34,394 bases of DNA, taken from the NCBI GenBank assembly GCA_018402565.1, contig JAGYIQ010000020.1, positions 1 through 34,394 on the forward strand, in the 5' to 3' direction. This DNA is from Pirellulaceae bacterium. Its GTDB lineage: Bacteria; Planctomycetota; Planctomycetia; Pirellulales; Pirellulaceae. The translations under genes were made by a program, and so were the position numbers. Of the stretch, positions 24,389-32,875 are shown one piece after another (positions within the stretch are counted from its first letter, which is position 1; the number at the start of each line of letters is the position of its first letter). The notes under the pieces were generated by a model, which saw only the letters and a program-made list of their open reading frames with translations, was not told the DNA's origin and made no database searches.

Positions 24389-24997
24389 CTACGGATCGTT
24401 TAAAGAAAACGGATCGACTGGCCGTCGTTCCACCGTGCGCGGCCCAATGCCTCGTGCAGGGTTACCAGCAACCACCGTCCAGCTTGGCACGTCCCTGACA
24501 ACCACCGAACATGCCCCTACTACACCACCTTCGCCAACCGTGACACCGGGACCGATAAAAGCCCGGGCTGCGATCCAAGCGTAGTCATGAAGCTTGACAG
24601 GCGAATGAATTAAGTCCATGGATTCACTCCGAATGTCGTGGGACGCGGTGCAGATGAACGCGCCCTGACTTATAGCGACACAATTCCCGATAGAAATCTT
24701 GTCGACCGCGTATAGCTCCACCCGATCGGAAAGCGCGACACCGCTTCCGCACTGAAGATTCCAAGGCGCCCATATCTGCACTGTCGGATGAATATACACC
24801 GGCCACCCGATCTCCCCGCCAAAAAGCATAAGAAGCGCGCGCCTCCACCAACTAAAGCCAACTCGCGGCGTTGGTCGAAACAGCGTATGCCACACAAACA
24901 CCCATGCCGCGCGCTTAGCCTTTTGCCGGAAAGGGAAAGGGTTTTTATAACCCTTGTTCTGATACGGCCTAAGCCTGACAGTCAACTCGTCACTCAT
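24389..24997 (-). CDS. WcaF-like sugar O-acetyltransferase (left-handed beta helix)
   Basis: A 202-residue hexapeptide-repeat acetyltransferase that would transfer acetyl from acetyl-CoA to a sugar hydroxyl. The N-terminus resembles WcaF (LRPYQNKGYKNPFPF... then WWRRALLMLFG). Hexapeptide turns run from about 80: VYIHPTVQIWAPWNLQCGSG, IGNCVAISQGAFICTASHD, IAARAFIGPGVTVGEGGVVG and ACSVVVRDVPSWTVVAGNPA, the usual ending. His in CTASHD is the likely catalytic base. ATG 24997 overlaps the upstream stop by eight bases (ATGAGTGA), so it is coupled to the GT2 gene. Confidence 0.87.
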   Translation of the reverse strand: MSDELTVRLRPYQNKGYKNPFPFRQKAKRAAWVFVWHTLFRPTPRVGFSWWRRALLMLFGGEIGWPVYIHPTVQIWAPWNLQCGSGVALSDRVELYAVDKISIGNCVAISQGAFICTASHDIRSESMDLIHSPVKLHDYAWIAARAFIGPGVTVGEGGVVGACSVVVRDVPSWTVVAGNPARGIGPRTVERRPVDPFSLNDP

Positions 24998-26033
24998 AAT
25001 ACCGCTCCCGCGGCGTGACACTGAATCGCCCGGGAAAGGCTTTCCGTCCAACCCAGCCTGCAACAAGCTTAGCGGCGTTCCAAGATTTAACCCGCTTCAG
25101 CAACCGCGTGCCTTCCCGAACCTTGAACTGTGTCAAACGATGCAGTCCTCGGACGCCGTAGACCATTTGCTTCACTTCCTCCAACGGCGGCGGCGTTAAC
25201 TGGATTGGTATCAATGGCTCCAAATACTCTCTAATTAGTATACTATCATTATCGAGGTCTTCGCATCGCGACAAGCTTGTAACCGTCTCGTGGTCTCCTT
25301 GGTGCTCTTCAACCAATACCGCCGAGAGGTGCAAGCGGTCCCCATGCCGAAGGATATCGGCGAACCACAACTGGTCGATACCTGAGACAAGCCTCTCGTC
25401 ATCGGGCATGACGGCGCCAGCCGCAACGACGTCAGCCCTTATGAGCATCTGCGTCGGCATTGATCCGCACTCGAAATCCTGCAGATACATCGCAAGATGG
25501 GCATGCTTCTGCTTGACGATCTCAACAAATGCGCGCGGTGACGCACGGTCGACGCGGGCAAGTCTCCCAGAGCGGAACCTCTTGGCCAGGCAGCCGGCTA
25601 GCACAACGGATGGAAACCTTTGAACAATTCGGTGGAAGACCTCCAGGCAGTTGGCAAGTAGTCGATCGTCATCAAACAGGGGTTTTATCCAATGCCCGCG
25701 CGCCAGACGCAAACAGTTATTCAGGTTTGCGGCTTGGCCCCGACAACCGCGGTTCACGACAAACCGTATTCGTGCATCCTTCTGCGCCTCGAGCGAAAGA
25801 TACGCCAACGTTTCCATGTCCGTCGGGTCGTCGCAAGAGACAACTACCTCCCAATCGCAGAGGGTCTGCTCCTTCACGCTTGCGATTGCACGACGAAGTA
25901 GCGATGCTCGCCGGTAGGTAGGAATTACGACACTGACTGCGGGTTTCACGTTATCGCCGATCGTGCTACTGAAGTGATCCAGGATCGGCTTATCGGCAAG
26001 AGGTCGTGACTCATTCACCGTGCAGCGAACCAT
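24990..26033 (-). CDS. Family 2 glycosyltransferase
   Basis: About 347 residues; ATG 26033 chosen, with an in-frame GTG at 26051. The catalytic domain starts AVSVVIPTYRRASLLRRAI, with nucleotide-binding V-S-C-D-D-P-T-D, GQAANLNNCLRLARGHWI and the D-x-D in LFDDDRL. GSMPTQMLIRADVV and LVSGIDQLWFADILRHGDR stand where GT2 enzymes bind the acceptor (the E-D motif is replaced by G-I-D-Q). The first 30 residues are not conserved-looking, and the last ~70 are basic. Coupled to the acetyltransferase downstream. Substrate unknown. Confidence 0.83.
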   Translation of the reverse strand: MVRCTVNESRPLADKPILDHFSSTIGDNVKPAVSVVIPTYRRASLLRRAIASVKEQTLCDWEVVVSCDDPTDMETLAYLSLEAQKDARIRFVVNRGCRGQAANLNNCLRLARGHWIKPLFDDDRLLANCLEVFHRIVQRFPSVVLAGCLAKRFRSGRLARVDRASPRAFVEIVKQKHAHLAMYLQDFECGSMPTQMLIRADVVAAGAVMPDDERLVSGIDQLWFADILRHGDRLHLSAVLVEEHQGDHETVTSLSRCEDLDNDSILIREYLEPLIPIQLTPPPLEEVKQMVYGVRGLHRLTQFKVREGTRLLKRVKSWNAAKLVAGWVGRKAFPGRFSVTPRERYYE

Positions 26034-26118
26034 CCCACAGAACTTTCCCACTCGATCTAGTTATGGTCTTTAGTCGAAGCTTGAAATGTATCGCTTTGGA
26101 TTGTGGGAATTGACGCCC

Positions 26119-26805
26119 CTAACGTTTGACTCCTTCGACGCATATCCCGTATCCAGCACCCAAGCGTTCCGGGTTCTCAATTAACTCGATGTCGGTGATA
26201 CGGCTGTCAAATAAGCCTCGCTCAGCCGCGTCCTGGAAGCCTGCCCGTTGCATATGCCTAATCAGTGAGGGTGCATCGTACATCCACTTATGCTGATGAA
26301 GATCGTAGTACGCCGCGTAGATGCGATAGGGCAATGAAGCACGCCCCTGCTGGAGCGGCGCATTCAGGAAACGGGCTGAGAATCTATCTGCGCCGTCGAG
26401 GTGCGGAGCATCACCACTTTGGTCGCCAAGCTCCATCTGTCCCAAGTACTCTAACACCAGCGATCGCAGGTCGGGCACTAGGATCCGTGCTACGCCCCCG
26501 GGTCGCAAGACTCTGAACGACTCCGAAAGAAGCTGTTGAGCATCTGCGAAACATAGGTGCTCGAGAACATGCGAAGCGTAGACCGCTTCGTAAGACCCGG
26601 TCGCAGCAAAACCTAAGCGGCGCCGCAAGTCATGGATGCGAATGCCGGTAGGGTACGGATTTAGTGCAAGCTTTGCCGGCACGACGCGACACCTGGCTAA
26701 CAGGCGGAGCAGTCCGCGATGTCTCGCAAACCATGCGCTCCAAGAACCGTCCACGTTGTCCCACCCTGGCACGACCGTAGGCCCGCAACCGAGATGCAGC
26801 CGCAT
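26119..26805 (-). CDS. Class I SAM-dependent methyltransferase
   Basis: 228 residues. It starts directly with motif I, MRLHLGCGPTVVPGWDNVDG, as in methyltransferases of surface-polysaccharide loci with a shortened N-terminus. YEAVYASHVLEHLCFADAQ and SFRVLRPGGVARILVPDLR are motifs II-IV. The C-terminal half has YYDLHQHKWMYD and RHMQRAGFQDA, which likely shape the acceptor site. AGGGA is eight bases before ATG 26805. First gene of the minus-strand stretch ending at 24389, facing the plus-strand pair that begins at 27236. The methylated position is unknown. Confidence 0.85.
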   Translation of the reverse strand: MRLHLGCGPTVVPGWDNVDGSWSAWFARHRGLLRLLARCRVVPAKLALNPYPTGIRIHDLRRRLGFAATGSYEAVYASHVLEHLCFADAQQLLSESFRVLRPGGVARILVPDLRSLVLEYLGQMELGDQSGDAPHLDGADRFSARFLNAPLQQGRASLPYRIYAAYYDLHQHKWMYDAPSLIRHMQRAGFQDAAERGLFDSRITDIELIENPERLGAGYGICVEGVKR

Positions 26806-27235
26806 TAATGATCCCTTTTACACCTAAGATCAGACAAACCTTCTGCACAATAATCCTTTGCCGCTGCGAAAGCAACTAACCCCGCGAGACAACGACCGTG
26901 CGGACGATTGCCTTTGCATAGTGCAAGTTCGTCGTCCTCGCGAAAGCTAGAATGAGTTGCCACAGCGGCGCAGTAGAATCCCACATCAACAGCACCAAAT
27001 CGCTTGCGAGTTTCGGGACTATGGGAACGCCCGCCGCAGGATTTTCCCGGCTGCGTTGGCCACCAACCGGCGCGCACGTTTTTGGCGATGGGAGAACGTT
27101 CCCCTGGCTTTAACTGGGCCAACATATGATTAGCGGTGGGCGAACGTAGGCTTAGTCGGCGGTTTTGGCTTGCGCACCCCGCCTATTTGCTAAGCTGGGG
27201 CTTCTGGTATCAACCGTCCATCACGCGGTGAATGA
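26806..27235. other. 430-base divergent gap
   Basis: Promoters for the methyltransferase (leftward) and the GT4 gene (rightward) should be here, though I see no clear pair of boxes. The right-hand gene has GGTGA before ATG 27236. The rest holds a gene fragment on the minus strand, listed separately. Confidence 0.4.
26958..27083 (-). pseudogene. Possible C-terminal fragment of a SUMF1/formylglycine-enzyme-domain protein
   Basis: Inside an open minus-strand frame (26805-27125) lies KNVRAGWWPTQPGKSCGGRS, then HSPETRKRFGAVDVGFYCAA. This follows the closing pattern of FGE-sulfatase (SUMF1) domains, R-G-G-x-W ... R ... R-S-x-x-P-E-x-R ... D-V-G-F-R-C. The expected R-G-G is R-A-G, and the R after GF is Y. 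No upstream part of the domain is present, so this would be a relic. Sulfatase-activating domains are common in planctomycetes. Resemblance is short and by eye only. Confidence 0.35.
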
Positions 27236-28432
27236 ATGCATCGTAGTCGTAGTAGAGTGGCTGTTCTTTACCATTTCTTGCCTCATTACAGAGCAGCTGT
27301 GTTCAGAAAGCTTCTTTTGAGTGATCGGTATGAGTTTCTATTCTGGGCGGATAGCCGAGGCTCTAACACTGATGGCGTGAAACTATGGGATGCACCTGGG
27401 TCTTCGTTCCAGCAGTGCCCGTTTTTTCGGATTGGGCCAATTGTGGTACAAGTTGGACTTATCGAGCCGGCGCTAAAATCCGACATTGATGCTCTGATAA
27501 TCCTTGGTGCATTCCATTGGCCGATGAACTGGGTCGCGGCCATCCTCGCACGGCTCGCCGGCAAGCCCGTGTACTTCTGGACGCACGGGTGGCTGCAAGA
27601 CGAACGGGGTTTAAGGAGTTGGCTCCGTAACACTTTTTACCGTCTTGGCCAAGGCCTGTTGCTCTACGGAACGCGAGCGAGGGCGATTGGGATCGCCCAA
27701 GGATTCGATGGTCGCCGCCTCCATGTGATCTACAACAGTTTGGATTCCGAATGCCACCGTAGGCTACGACAACCACTCGATCGATCCAAAGCTATTTCGA
27801 TGCGTAAGGAGTTATTTGGTAACGACACCATCCCAGTCGTCGCCTGCTGCTCCCGATTGACTCAGACGCGCCGGTTGGATTTGTTACTCCTCGCCGCAGC
27901 AAAACTTCAGGATGCTCAACACCCGGTGGCTGTGCTTCTTATTGGTGATGGCCCAGAGCGAGAAGGTTTGGAGAAACAGGCACGTAAGCTCAATGTGCCA
28001 ACTCATTTTTATGGCGACTGCTATGACGAACAGACACTCTATGACCTAATCAGCACCTGCAACGCGACAGTAGCCCCGGGCAAGGTGGGCCTAACGGCGA
28101 TTCAAAGCCTCTCTTTCGGAACGCCCGTGATCACCCATGGCACAACGAAGCACCAAATGCCTGAGTTTGAGGCGATCATCCCTGGAATCACAGGCGATTT
28201 TTTCGAGGAAGGGTCAATTGATTCACTCGGCGCGGCGATCAGGAGTTGGACAGCTACAGCGATCCCTCAAGAGAGTGTTCGGGCCGAATGCTTCGCCGAG
28301 ATTGACCGATTCTGGAATCCCGCGTACCAAGTCGAAGCGATCGAGCGGGCCCTCGATGGCATGCCTGCCGCGAACGTGAAAACGGCAAAGGAGTTTACGG
28401 ATTTGGAGAGGAAGACAGGCCATGCGTGGTGA
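27236..28432 (+). CDS. Family 4 glycosyltransferase
   Basis: 398 residues. It begins RVAVLYHFLPHYRAAVFRKL, typical of GT4 enzymes whose N-terminal loop contacts the acceptor. Later it has VYFWTHGWLQDERG, IYNSLDSECHRR, VVACCSRLTQTRRLDLLLLA, VLLIGDGPEREGLEKQARKL, and the APGKVGLTAIQSLSFGTPVI block in place of the strict E-x7-E (G-K-V-G-L-T-A-I-Q), a known variant. Its 3' end overlaps the acetyltransferase by 11 bases. One of only two plus-strand genes in the right two thirds of the window; by eye the base composition is lower in GC than the GT4 genes at 2285 and 6115. Confidence 0.85.
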   Translation: MHRSRSRVAVLYHFLPHYRAAVFRKLLLSDRYEFLFWADSRGSNTDGVKLWDAPGSSFQQCPFFRIGPIVVQVGLIEPALKSDIDALIILGAFHWPMNWVAAILARLAGKPVYFWTHGWLQDERGLRSWLRNTFYRLGQGLLLYGTRARAIGIAQGFDGRRLHVIYNSLDSECHRRLRQPLDRSKAISMRKELFGNDTIPVVACCSRLTQTRRLDLLLLAAAKLQDAQHPVAVLLIGDGPEREGLEKQARKLNVPTHFYGDCYDEQTLYDLISTCNATVAPGKVGLTAIQSLSFGTPVITHGTTKHQMPEFEAIIPGITGDFFEEGSIDSLGAAIRSWTATAIPQESVRAECFAEIDRFWNPAYQVEAIERALDGMPAANVKTAKEFTDLERKTGHAW

Positions 28433-28988
28433 TCTGCTCCATCGTTTCATTGGGCCGGCGCTTTATTTCCGGCTGCGTGCTGCAGTCATGGCCTTCCGGC
28501 GGTATCGGCGCAGACTCGCGCATGTGCATCCAACGTTCTACATGCCGGCACGAACGAGCGTGGCTCATGACCTCAAGGCAGGACCCTACAGTTTTATCAA
28601 CGTGGATTGCATGATCGGACCACGCGTTAGCATCGGGGCCTACACCATGATTGCGCCACGGGTCGCGATCGTTGGCAATGACCATGTTTGGGATCGTCCG
28701 GGAGTACCGATCATTTTCAGCGGACGCCCTGATCCTCTTGAGACCGTTATTGGCGACGATGTCTGGATCGGTTTTGGGGCGATTGTTAGAAGCGGCGTAA
28801 CTATCGGCAGGGGAGCGATCGTGGCAGCTGGCGCTGTGGTGGTCCGAGATATCCCGCCGTATGAGGTTCACGGGGGAGTGCCCGCTCGGAAGATCGGCGA
28901 GCGGTTTGCTTGTGAGCAAGACCGATCCATACATGAGCGTATGCTGGAGAAGCCGGCTACGAGGGGAAACTACTGCCCGCCGCAATGA
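28422..28988 (+). CDS. Hexapeptide-repeat acetyltransferase
   Basis: 188 residues. After a basic N-terminus (about 1-35) come hexapeptide turns of a left-handed beta helix: AHDLKAGPYSFINVDCMIGP, RVSIGAYTMIAPRVAIVGND, then a loop with H (NDHVWDRPG) and VIGDDVWIGFGAIVRSGVTI, then GRGAIVAAGAVVVRDIPPYE with GGVPARKIGERF. This layout is shared by sugar and xenobiotic O-acetyltransferases (CatB/WcaB-like). ATG 28422 lies inside the end of the GT4 gene, so the two are coupled, suggesting that the acetyl group goes on the sugar added by that transferase. Confidence 0.87.
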   Translation: MRGDLLHRFIGPALYFRLRAAVMAFRRYRRRLAHVHPTFYMPARTSVAHDLKAGPYSFINVDCMIGPRVSIGAYTMIAPRVAIVGNDHVWDRPGVPIIFSGRPDPLETVIGDDVWIGFGAIVRSGVTIGRGAIVAAGAVVVRDIPPYEVHGGVPARKIGERFACEQDRSIHERMLEKPATRGNYCPPQ

Positions 28989-29047
28989 CGCGGTGATCTT
29001 GGGGCCGGTGGGTTGCGGTAGCCTTTGCGCTGATCGGCCTCTTGGCA

Positions 29048-30268
29048 TCATCCCCCTTCGACTATTGCCGCGATGCGGCTCACCTGTTTGATTTTGGAGA
29101 AGTGAGCCAGAGCGTAAGCCGCAGCAGCAGCGCCGACAGCGGTTCGGGTCGCTGGTGGTAATCCGCCGAACTGGCGAATGGCAGTGACCGCTTCACCTGC
29201 GTCGCCGTGGGCTACCAACTTACCAAACGGGCGGCCTCTGAGAATGTCCCCGGCATGGGACTCTGTTGGTCCGAAAAACAGGATGGGACGGCCCACGGCC
29301 ATCGCGCCGTAGATCTTGCTGGGATGAACGATGCCCACGACTTCATCTCCCATGGTCACCACGTGGACATCTGCAGCGGCCAACGACTCGCCTATGTCAG
29401 CCAAGGGCTGGAATGGAAAAGATACGATGTTGCCGACGCCTTCCGCCACGGCCCAATCGACCGCAGCCTTGCCTAGACCACCTCCGATGAACACAAACAC
29501 GACGCTAGGATCCGCCGCCAGTGATCGCGCGGCGGCTAGGAGCGTGTCGAGCGGATGCTGGAGGGCATGGTTGCCCGAATACATTACGACAAACTTTCCC
29601 TCGAGCCCGTGAGCCCGTCGAAATGCGTCGCCGGCGCCCGGCTGGCTGCCAAGCGATTCGTTTGGCGACCAAGGGGGAACGATGTGGAGTTTCCCGGTCA
29701 CAGGCTCCTTGGCAGCGATCCGCTTGGCCATGTATTTGTCGAGTACCACGACCGTACTCGCCCGCCGGAGCGTCTGCCGGTTGATCCAATCGAACACCTT
29801 GACCGGGATCGACTCGGCCCGAACCTTGCCGGCCACGACCATCTGATCCGGGTTGATGTCCATCACCCACCAAATCAGCGGGACCCGCTTCATGATGGAC
29901 AGCAGCACTCCACCGATCCCCGCGAAGGGTGGACTCGTGCTGACAAGCACACGATCTACTCGCCCTAGAAAGAGCCCCCGCGCGACCGCCTGCAACAGGA
30001 ACAGGCCGCCGCCGATCAGACGCCATGCGAGTGATGACTTTCCGAAACTAGAGAGCGGCAACCGGCGAACATCCACGCCGTTGCGCTGCTCCCAGCGGGC
30101 ATAAAACCGCGACGGGTCGTCGTAGCCGCGCGCGGATGCGTAGACGACAACTCGCCACCCGATTCCCGCCATGTGCTCGGCCAAATCGGCCACATGCTGC
30201 CCCACTGCCGCCGGGTCGGGCGGGTAAACCTGGCAGACGACGAGAAGCGTTCTGCGGTCATCAGACAT
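29048..30268 (-). CDS. Family 4 glycosyltransferase (WbuB-like)
   Basis: 406 residues. It opens RTLLVVCQVYPPDPAAVGQH, then the WbuB-like acceptor region VLVSTSPPFAGIGGVL and LIWWVMDINPDQMV. The donor domain has VVMYSGNHALQHPLDTLLAA, VFVFIGGGLGKAAV, PFQPLADIGESLAAADVHVV and VVGIVHPSKIYGAMAVGRPI. WbuB-type enzymes add an N-acetylated or deoxy amino sugar in O-antigen units; which one is used here is unknown. ATG 30268 overlaps the stop of the GT2 gene by eight bases (ATGTCTGA). It ends 59 bases from the convergent acetyltransferase gene. Confidence 0.88.
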   Translation of the reverse strand: MSDDRRTLLVVCQVYPPDPAAVGQHVADLAEHMAGIGWRVVVYASARGYDDPSRFYARWEQRNGVDVRRLPLSSFGKSSLAWRLIGGGLFLLQAVARGLFLGRVDRVLVSTSPPFAGIGGVLLSIMKRVPLIWWVMDINPDQMVVAGKVRAESIPVKVFDWINRQTLRRASTVVVLDKYMAKRIAAKEPVTGKLHIVPPWSPNESLGSQPGAGDAFRRAHGLEGKFVVMYSGNHALQHPLDTLLAAARSLAADPSVVFVFIGGGLGKAAVDWAVAEGVGNIVSFPFQPLADIGESLAAADVHVVTMGDEVVGIVHPSKIYGAMAVGRPILFFGPTESHAGDILRGRPFGKLVAHGDAGEAVTAIRQFGGLPPATRTAVGAAAAAYALAHFSKIKQVSRIAAIVEGG

Positions 30269-31157
30269 CGATGCCAAGAACCTCGCGGATGGCCGTGACC
30301 GCGTCACTTCCTCGAACCCGCATGTGCTTCTTCACTTCCAACACCTTGCAATCGACCAAGTAGCGGTACCAGAGGCCTTGCAACACGTGAAACGCCGCTC
30401 CTTCCTTTCCGTCGAGGAAGCCCAGGCGGAACACGTAGCGATACAGAAAATAAGCAAAGGCCCGGATGCCAGTTGGTAGACGGTTGTAGACATTCTCCTT
30501 GACCCAGCGCTTCATATCCGCCTCACGACGACTGCTCAGACCCGAGATGGAGTCTTGGCGAATGAAGCCGTATTCGCCGTTGAGGATGTCTACTGCCTCA
30601 CGATTGGAGTAAGAGTTGTGCTTCGTAGTCCACCACGTGAGCGAGTTGCGGTTATCGTCAAGAATCTCGCCCCAGACGGCAACGCACTCACCGTCGACCT
30701 TGATGTGCTCGTCCATCCAGCGGTCTTCGCAAGACCCCCGGCCGTTGCGAAACACCCGCACCATGCTCGTGGGAAACAACCCGCCGAAGCGAATCGGCCG
30801 GCCCATAAACGCCATGCGCCGATTGACCAACACACCAGCGACCCCAGATCCGAGACCGGGAAGCAAGTCCCGCAACTGGGCCGCCAACTCGCGACTCATG
30901 ACCTCGTCGGCGTCGATCCGCAGGATCCAATCACTGGCCGGTTCGACCTGCGCAAGGCCCCAGTTGAACTGCGTCGCGTAGTTTCGCCAAGGATGAGACA
31001 GGATCTTCACGCCATAGCGGGCGGCGATAGCCAGAGTGTCATCGGTAGAACCCGAATCCACGACCATGATGCTCGAAGTCAGCAGCAGGATGCTCTCGAT
31101 GCAACGGGCGATGTGGATCGACTCGTTGTGCGTCAGGATGATGGCCGTGACTACCAT
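30261..31157 (-). CDS. Family 2 glycosyltransferase (WaaE/KdtX-like)
   Basis: 298 residues. The compact catalytic domain opens VVTAIILTHNESIHIARCIE, with VVDSGSTDDTLAIAARYGVK, HPWRNYATQFNWGLAQ and the D-x-D in ILRIDADEVM, as in the WaaE branch that adds a sugar to lipopolysaccharide core. FMGRPIRFGGLFPTSMVRVF followed by RNGRG, and DEHI, complete the pattern. The C-terminal ~110 residues hold RREADMKRWVKENVYNRLP and two hydrophobic helices (AFAYFLYRYVFRLGFLDG) that probably bind the membrane. Coupled to the downstream GT4. Confidence 0.88.
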   Translation of the reverse strand: MVVTAIILTHNESIHIARCIESILLLTSSIMVVDSGSTDDTLAIAARYGVKILSHPWRNYATQFNWGLAQVEPASDWILRIDADEVMSRELAAQLRDLLPGLGSGVAGVLVNRRMAFMGRPIRFGGLFPTSMVRVFRNGRGSCEDRWMDEHIKVDGECVAVWGEILDDNRNSLTWWTTKHNSYSNREAVDILNGEYGFIRQDSISGLSSRREADMKRWVKENVYNRLPTGIRAFAYFLYRYVFRLGFLDGKEGAAFHVLQGLWYRYLVDCKVLEVKKHMRVRGSDAVTAIREVLGIDV

Positions 31158-31453
31158 GGCCGGCTCGGTTCCGGAATGACCGGCTTAACAGGCGGGGCAC
31201 CAAATGGTGGAAGAAAACTCGGCAAATCATCGCTGACGCGTTGCTGGAAGCCAGCGCTCCACGTGGCCCGAAATCCGTAGGGCCGACGGAACGTGTTGAC
31301 TTCGTAGCCAGCCTTTTTGATCGTCCGACTAGCCCGGAGGTAGCGCAGTGTCTGGGTCAAGCAGTTGCGGGGCGGACCGCCAGCGAACGGCATGCATGTG
31401 CGGCGGGGCAATGGAGCCGGTTGACCCAAAACACCAAAAAGCAAAGCGTCGGG
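31158..31453. other. 296-base gap between polymerase 2 and the GT2 gene
   Basis: An open minus-strand frame (31151-31444, 97 codons) spans it and ends three bases before the GT2 start. It is basic, reads RTIKKAGYEVNTFRRPYGFR in the middle, and I recognise no family; it may be a small gene, a relic or chance. No promoter is evident. Confidence 0.3.
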
Positions 31454-32842
31454 TCAGATAGTTGCGGGCTGGGAAGGCGGCCGCAATACCGCAGGGACTT
31501 CTCCACCCTGCGGCGAAGGGAATCTCCATTCCACCGATCGCGAAGACGCAGAAGATGGAGAGGGCACTCCAAGCACGCGAATACGGTCCAAAATCAACAA
31601 GTATCCGAAAAAATCGGAATGGCTGAGCAGGCTGCCCTGTTTGAACATGAGAACGAAATGCACGGCCGCGAGGGCCGTTAAGACCGCAGACGGCCATTTG
31701 GCGTTCACGTCGATGTCCTTTTTCCGTAGAACCGCTCGACCCGCTTGATATCCAAGAACGAAAATAACCGACAGCACTCCAAAGGCCAGGATGCCGTATT
31801 CGCAGAGCACTTCCAACGGGACGACGTGACAGTAAATTCCCATCACGATATAAGAGTAGGACCCCCCCAACCCAAACAGCAAGACGGCTGGATTACGCGC
31901 TGCGGCTTCAAGATACTCTCTTAAGAGTTGGTAACTCATGCTACCCCGACTTCGCTCGAATTCCTCTGTCATATATTCAATCGACCAGCGATCGTAGCTA
32001 GCGTTTCCCTCTTCATAATTAGCATTCAAGAAGGCGTCCTTGATTGCGAAAACGCCGATTCCTAATGCGATTGCCGCCGTCAGCGCGATGAGCACATTCC
32101 GTCGCGATGCTCCGGTTAGTACGGTCCAGGCAACCGCCACGATTCCGATCAAAACGGTAATGAACTGTCCGCGAGATTGTGAGCGGATGGTTACATACGC
32201 TCCGAGGAACGCCAAGCACACCATGATTACACGGACCAACGTCTGAGTTCGAGCAGCAAACGCAAACCCCATTGCGACAACTGCCAATGTCGCCCCAAAT
32301 GTCCCGATCGCGAGCGGATTACCCATCTCCGCGGTGTCTAGTGTCTCGATCAATACGCCTCGATTCTTGAAGGGCACAATCGCCAAGGCCATCGCTACTG
32401 GAGTTGCCAACCCGACAAAGGCCTTGAATGCCGATCGTGCATCGCTTGGCGTGTTGATCGTTAGCGGCATTATGAGCAATCCGGCAACTATGTATGGCAA
32501 TCGAAACTTTAGCAAAACTATTGTTGCATCCATGCTTTGCGCCCACACTACGCTGAGTGCGGCAAAGGCGTAGAGGCCATAACACAGCATCGAGAGTCGG
32601 TCGAGGACAAGCAGCCGTCGCCCGCTGCCCATGCGCAGCAAGAGCCCCGCGACCGCTAGACTTGGCGGCAGGAAGTTCACAAGCCAGTTAAACTGGATAA
32701 AGAACTGAAACCCTGCCTGCAGGAGTTGCTCCATCGGGTACATGACCATATAGAGAGCAAGCGCGTAGGCAGGGTTCGCCAGCGATTTGACGCCGTAATA
32801 GCCAGCGATCAACAACGCAATGAACACAAGAAAGAGGACCAT
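31454..32842 (-). CDS. O-antigen polymerase-like membrane protein (Wzy 2)
   Basis: 462 residues with about 11 hydrophobic segments, starting MVLFLVFIALLIAGYYGVKS. A large periplasmic loop lies at about 270-330 (NANYEEGNASYDRWSIEYMT and a stretch ending AARNPAVLLFGLGGSYS), with R-G-Q-F-I-T in the preceding cytoplasmic or periplasmic turn, as in Wzy and PelG/EpsG-type polymerases. It would join repeat units on the periplasmic side. The last ~35 residues (from VPSPSSASS) are low-complexity and overlap an inverted repeat, so the original gene may have ended near DRIRVLG. Sequence differs from the ligase/polymerase at 4233. Confidence 0.75.
   Translation of the reverse strand: MVLFLVFIALLIAGYYGVKSLANPAYALALYMVMYPMEQLLQAGFQFFIQFNWLVNFLPPSLAVAGLLLRMGSGRRLLVLDRLSMLCYGLYAFAALSVVWAQSMDATIVLLKFRLPYIVAGLLIMPLTINTPSDARSAFKAFVGLATPVAMALAIVPFKNRGVLIETLDTAEMGNPLAIGTFGATLAVVAMGFAFAARTQTLVRVIMVCLAFLGAYVTIRSQSRGQFITVLIGIVAVAWTVLTGASRRNVLIALTAAIALGIGVFAIKDAFLNANYEEGNASYDRWSIEYMTEEFERSRGSMSYQLLREYLEAAARNPAVLLFGLGGSYSYIVMGIYCHVVPLEVLCEYGILAFGVLSVIFVLGYQAGRAVLRKKDIDVNAKWPSAVLTALAAVHFVLMFKQGSLLSHSDFFGYLLILDRIRVLGVPSPSSASSRSVEWRFPSPQGGEVPAVLRPPSQPATI
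31489..31513. repeat. Inverted repeat in the 3' tail of polymerase 2
   Basis: CCGCAGGG (31489-31496), nine-base loop, CCCTGCGG (31506-31513). It lies within the low-complexity end of the polymerase frame, next to TCTGCGTCTTCGCGATCGG (minus strand, about 31535-31553), which resembles the CTTTGCG-TCTTTGCGG small repeats scattered in many bacterial genomes. It could be part of a REP-like element that entered the end of the gene, or a terminator. Confidence 0.35.
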
Positions 32843-32875
32843 TGGCTACCTAGCTTTGCAGTGAGCGGGTTATGG

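Noticed and set aside
24006..24584. 192-codon plus-strand frame
   Set aside because: Antisense to the fucosyltransferase and acetyltransferase genes.
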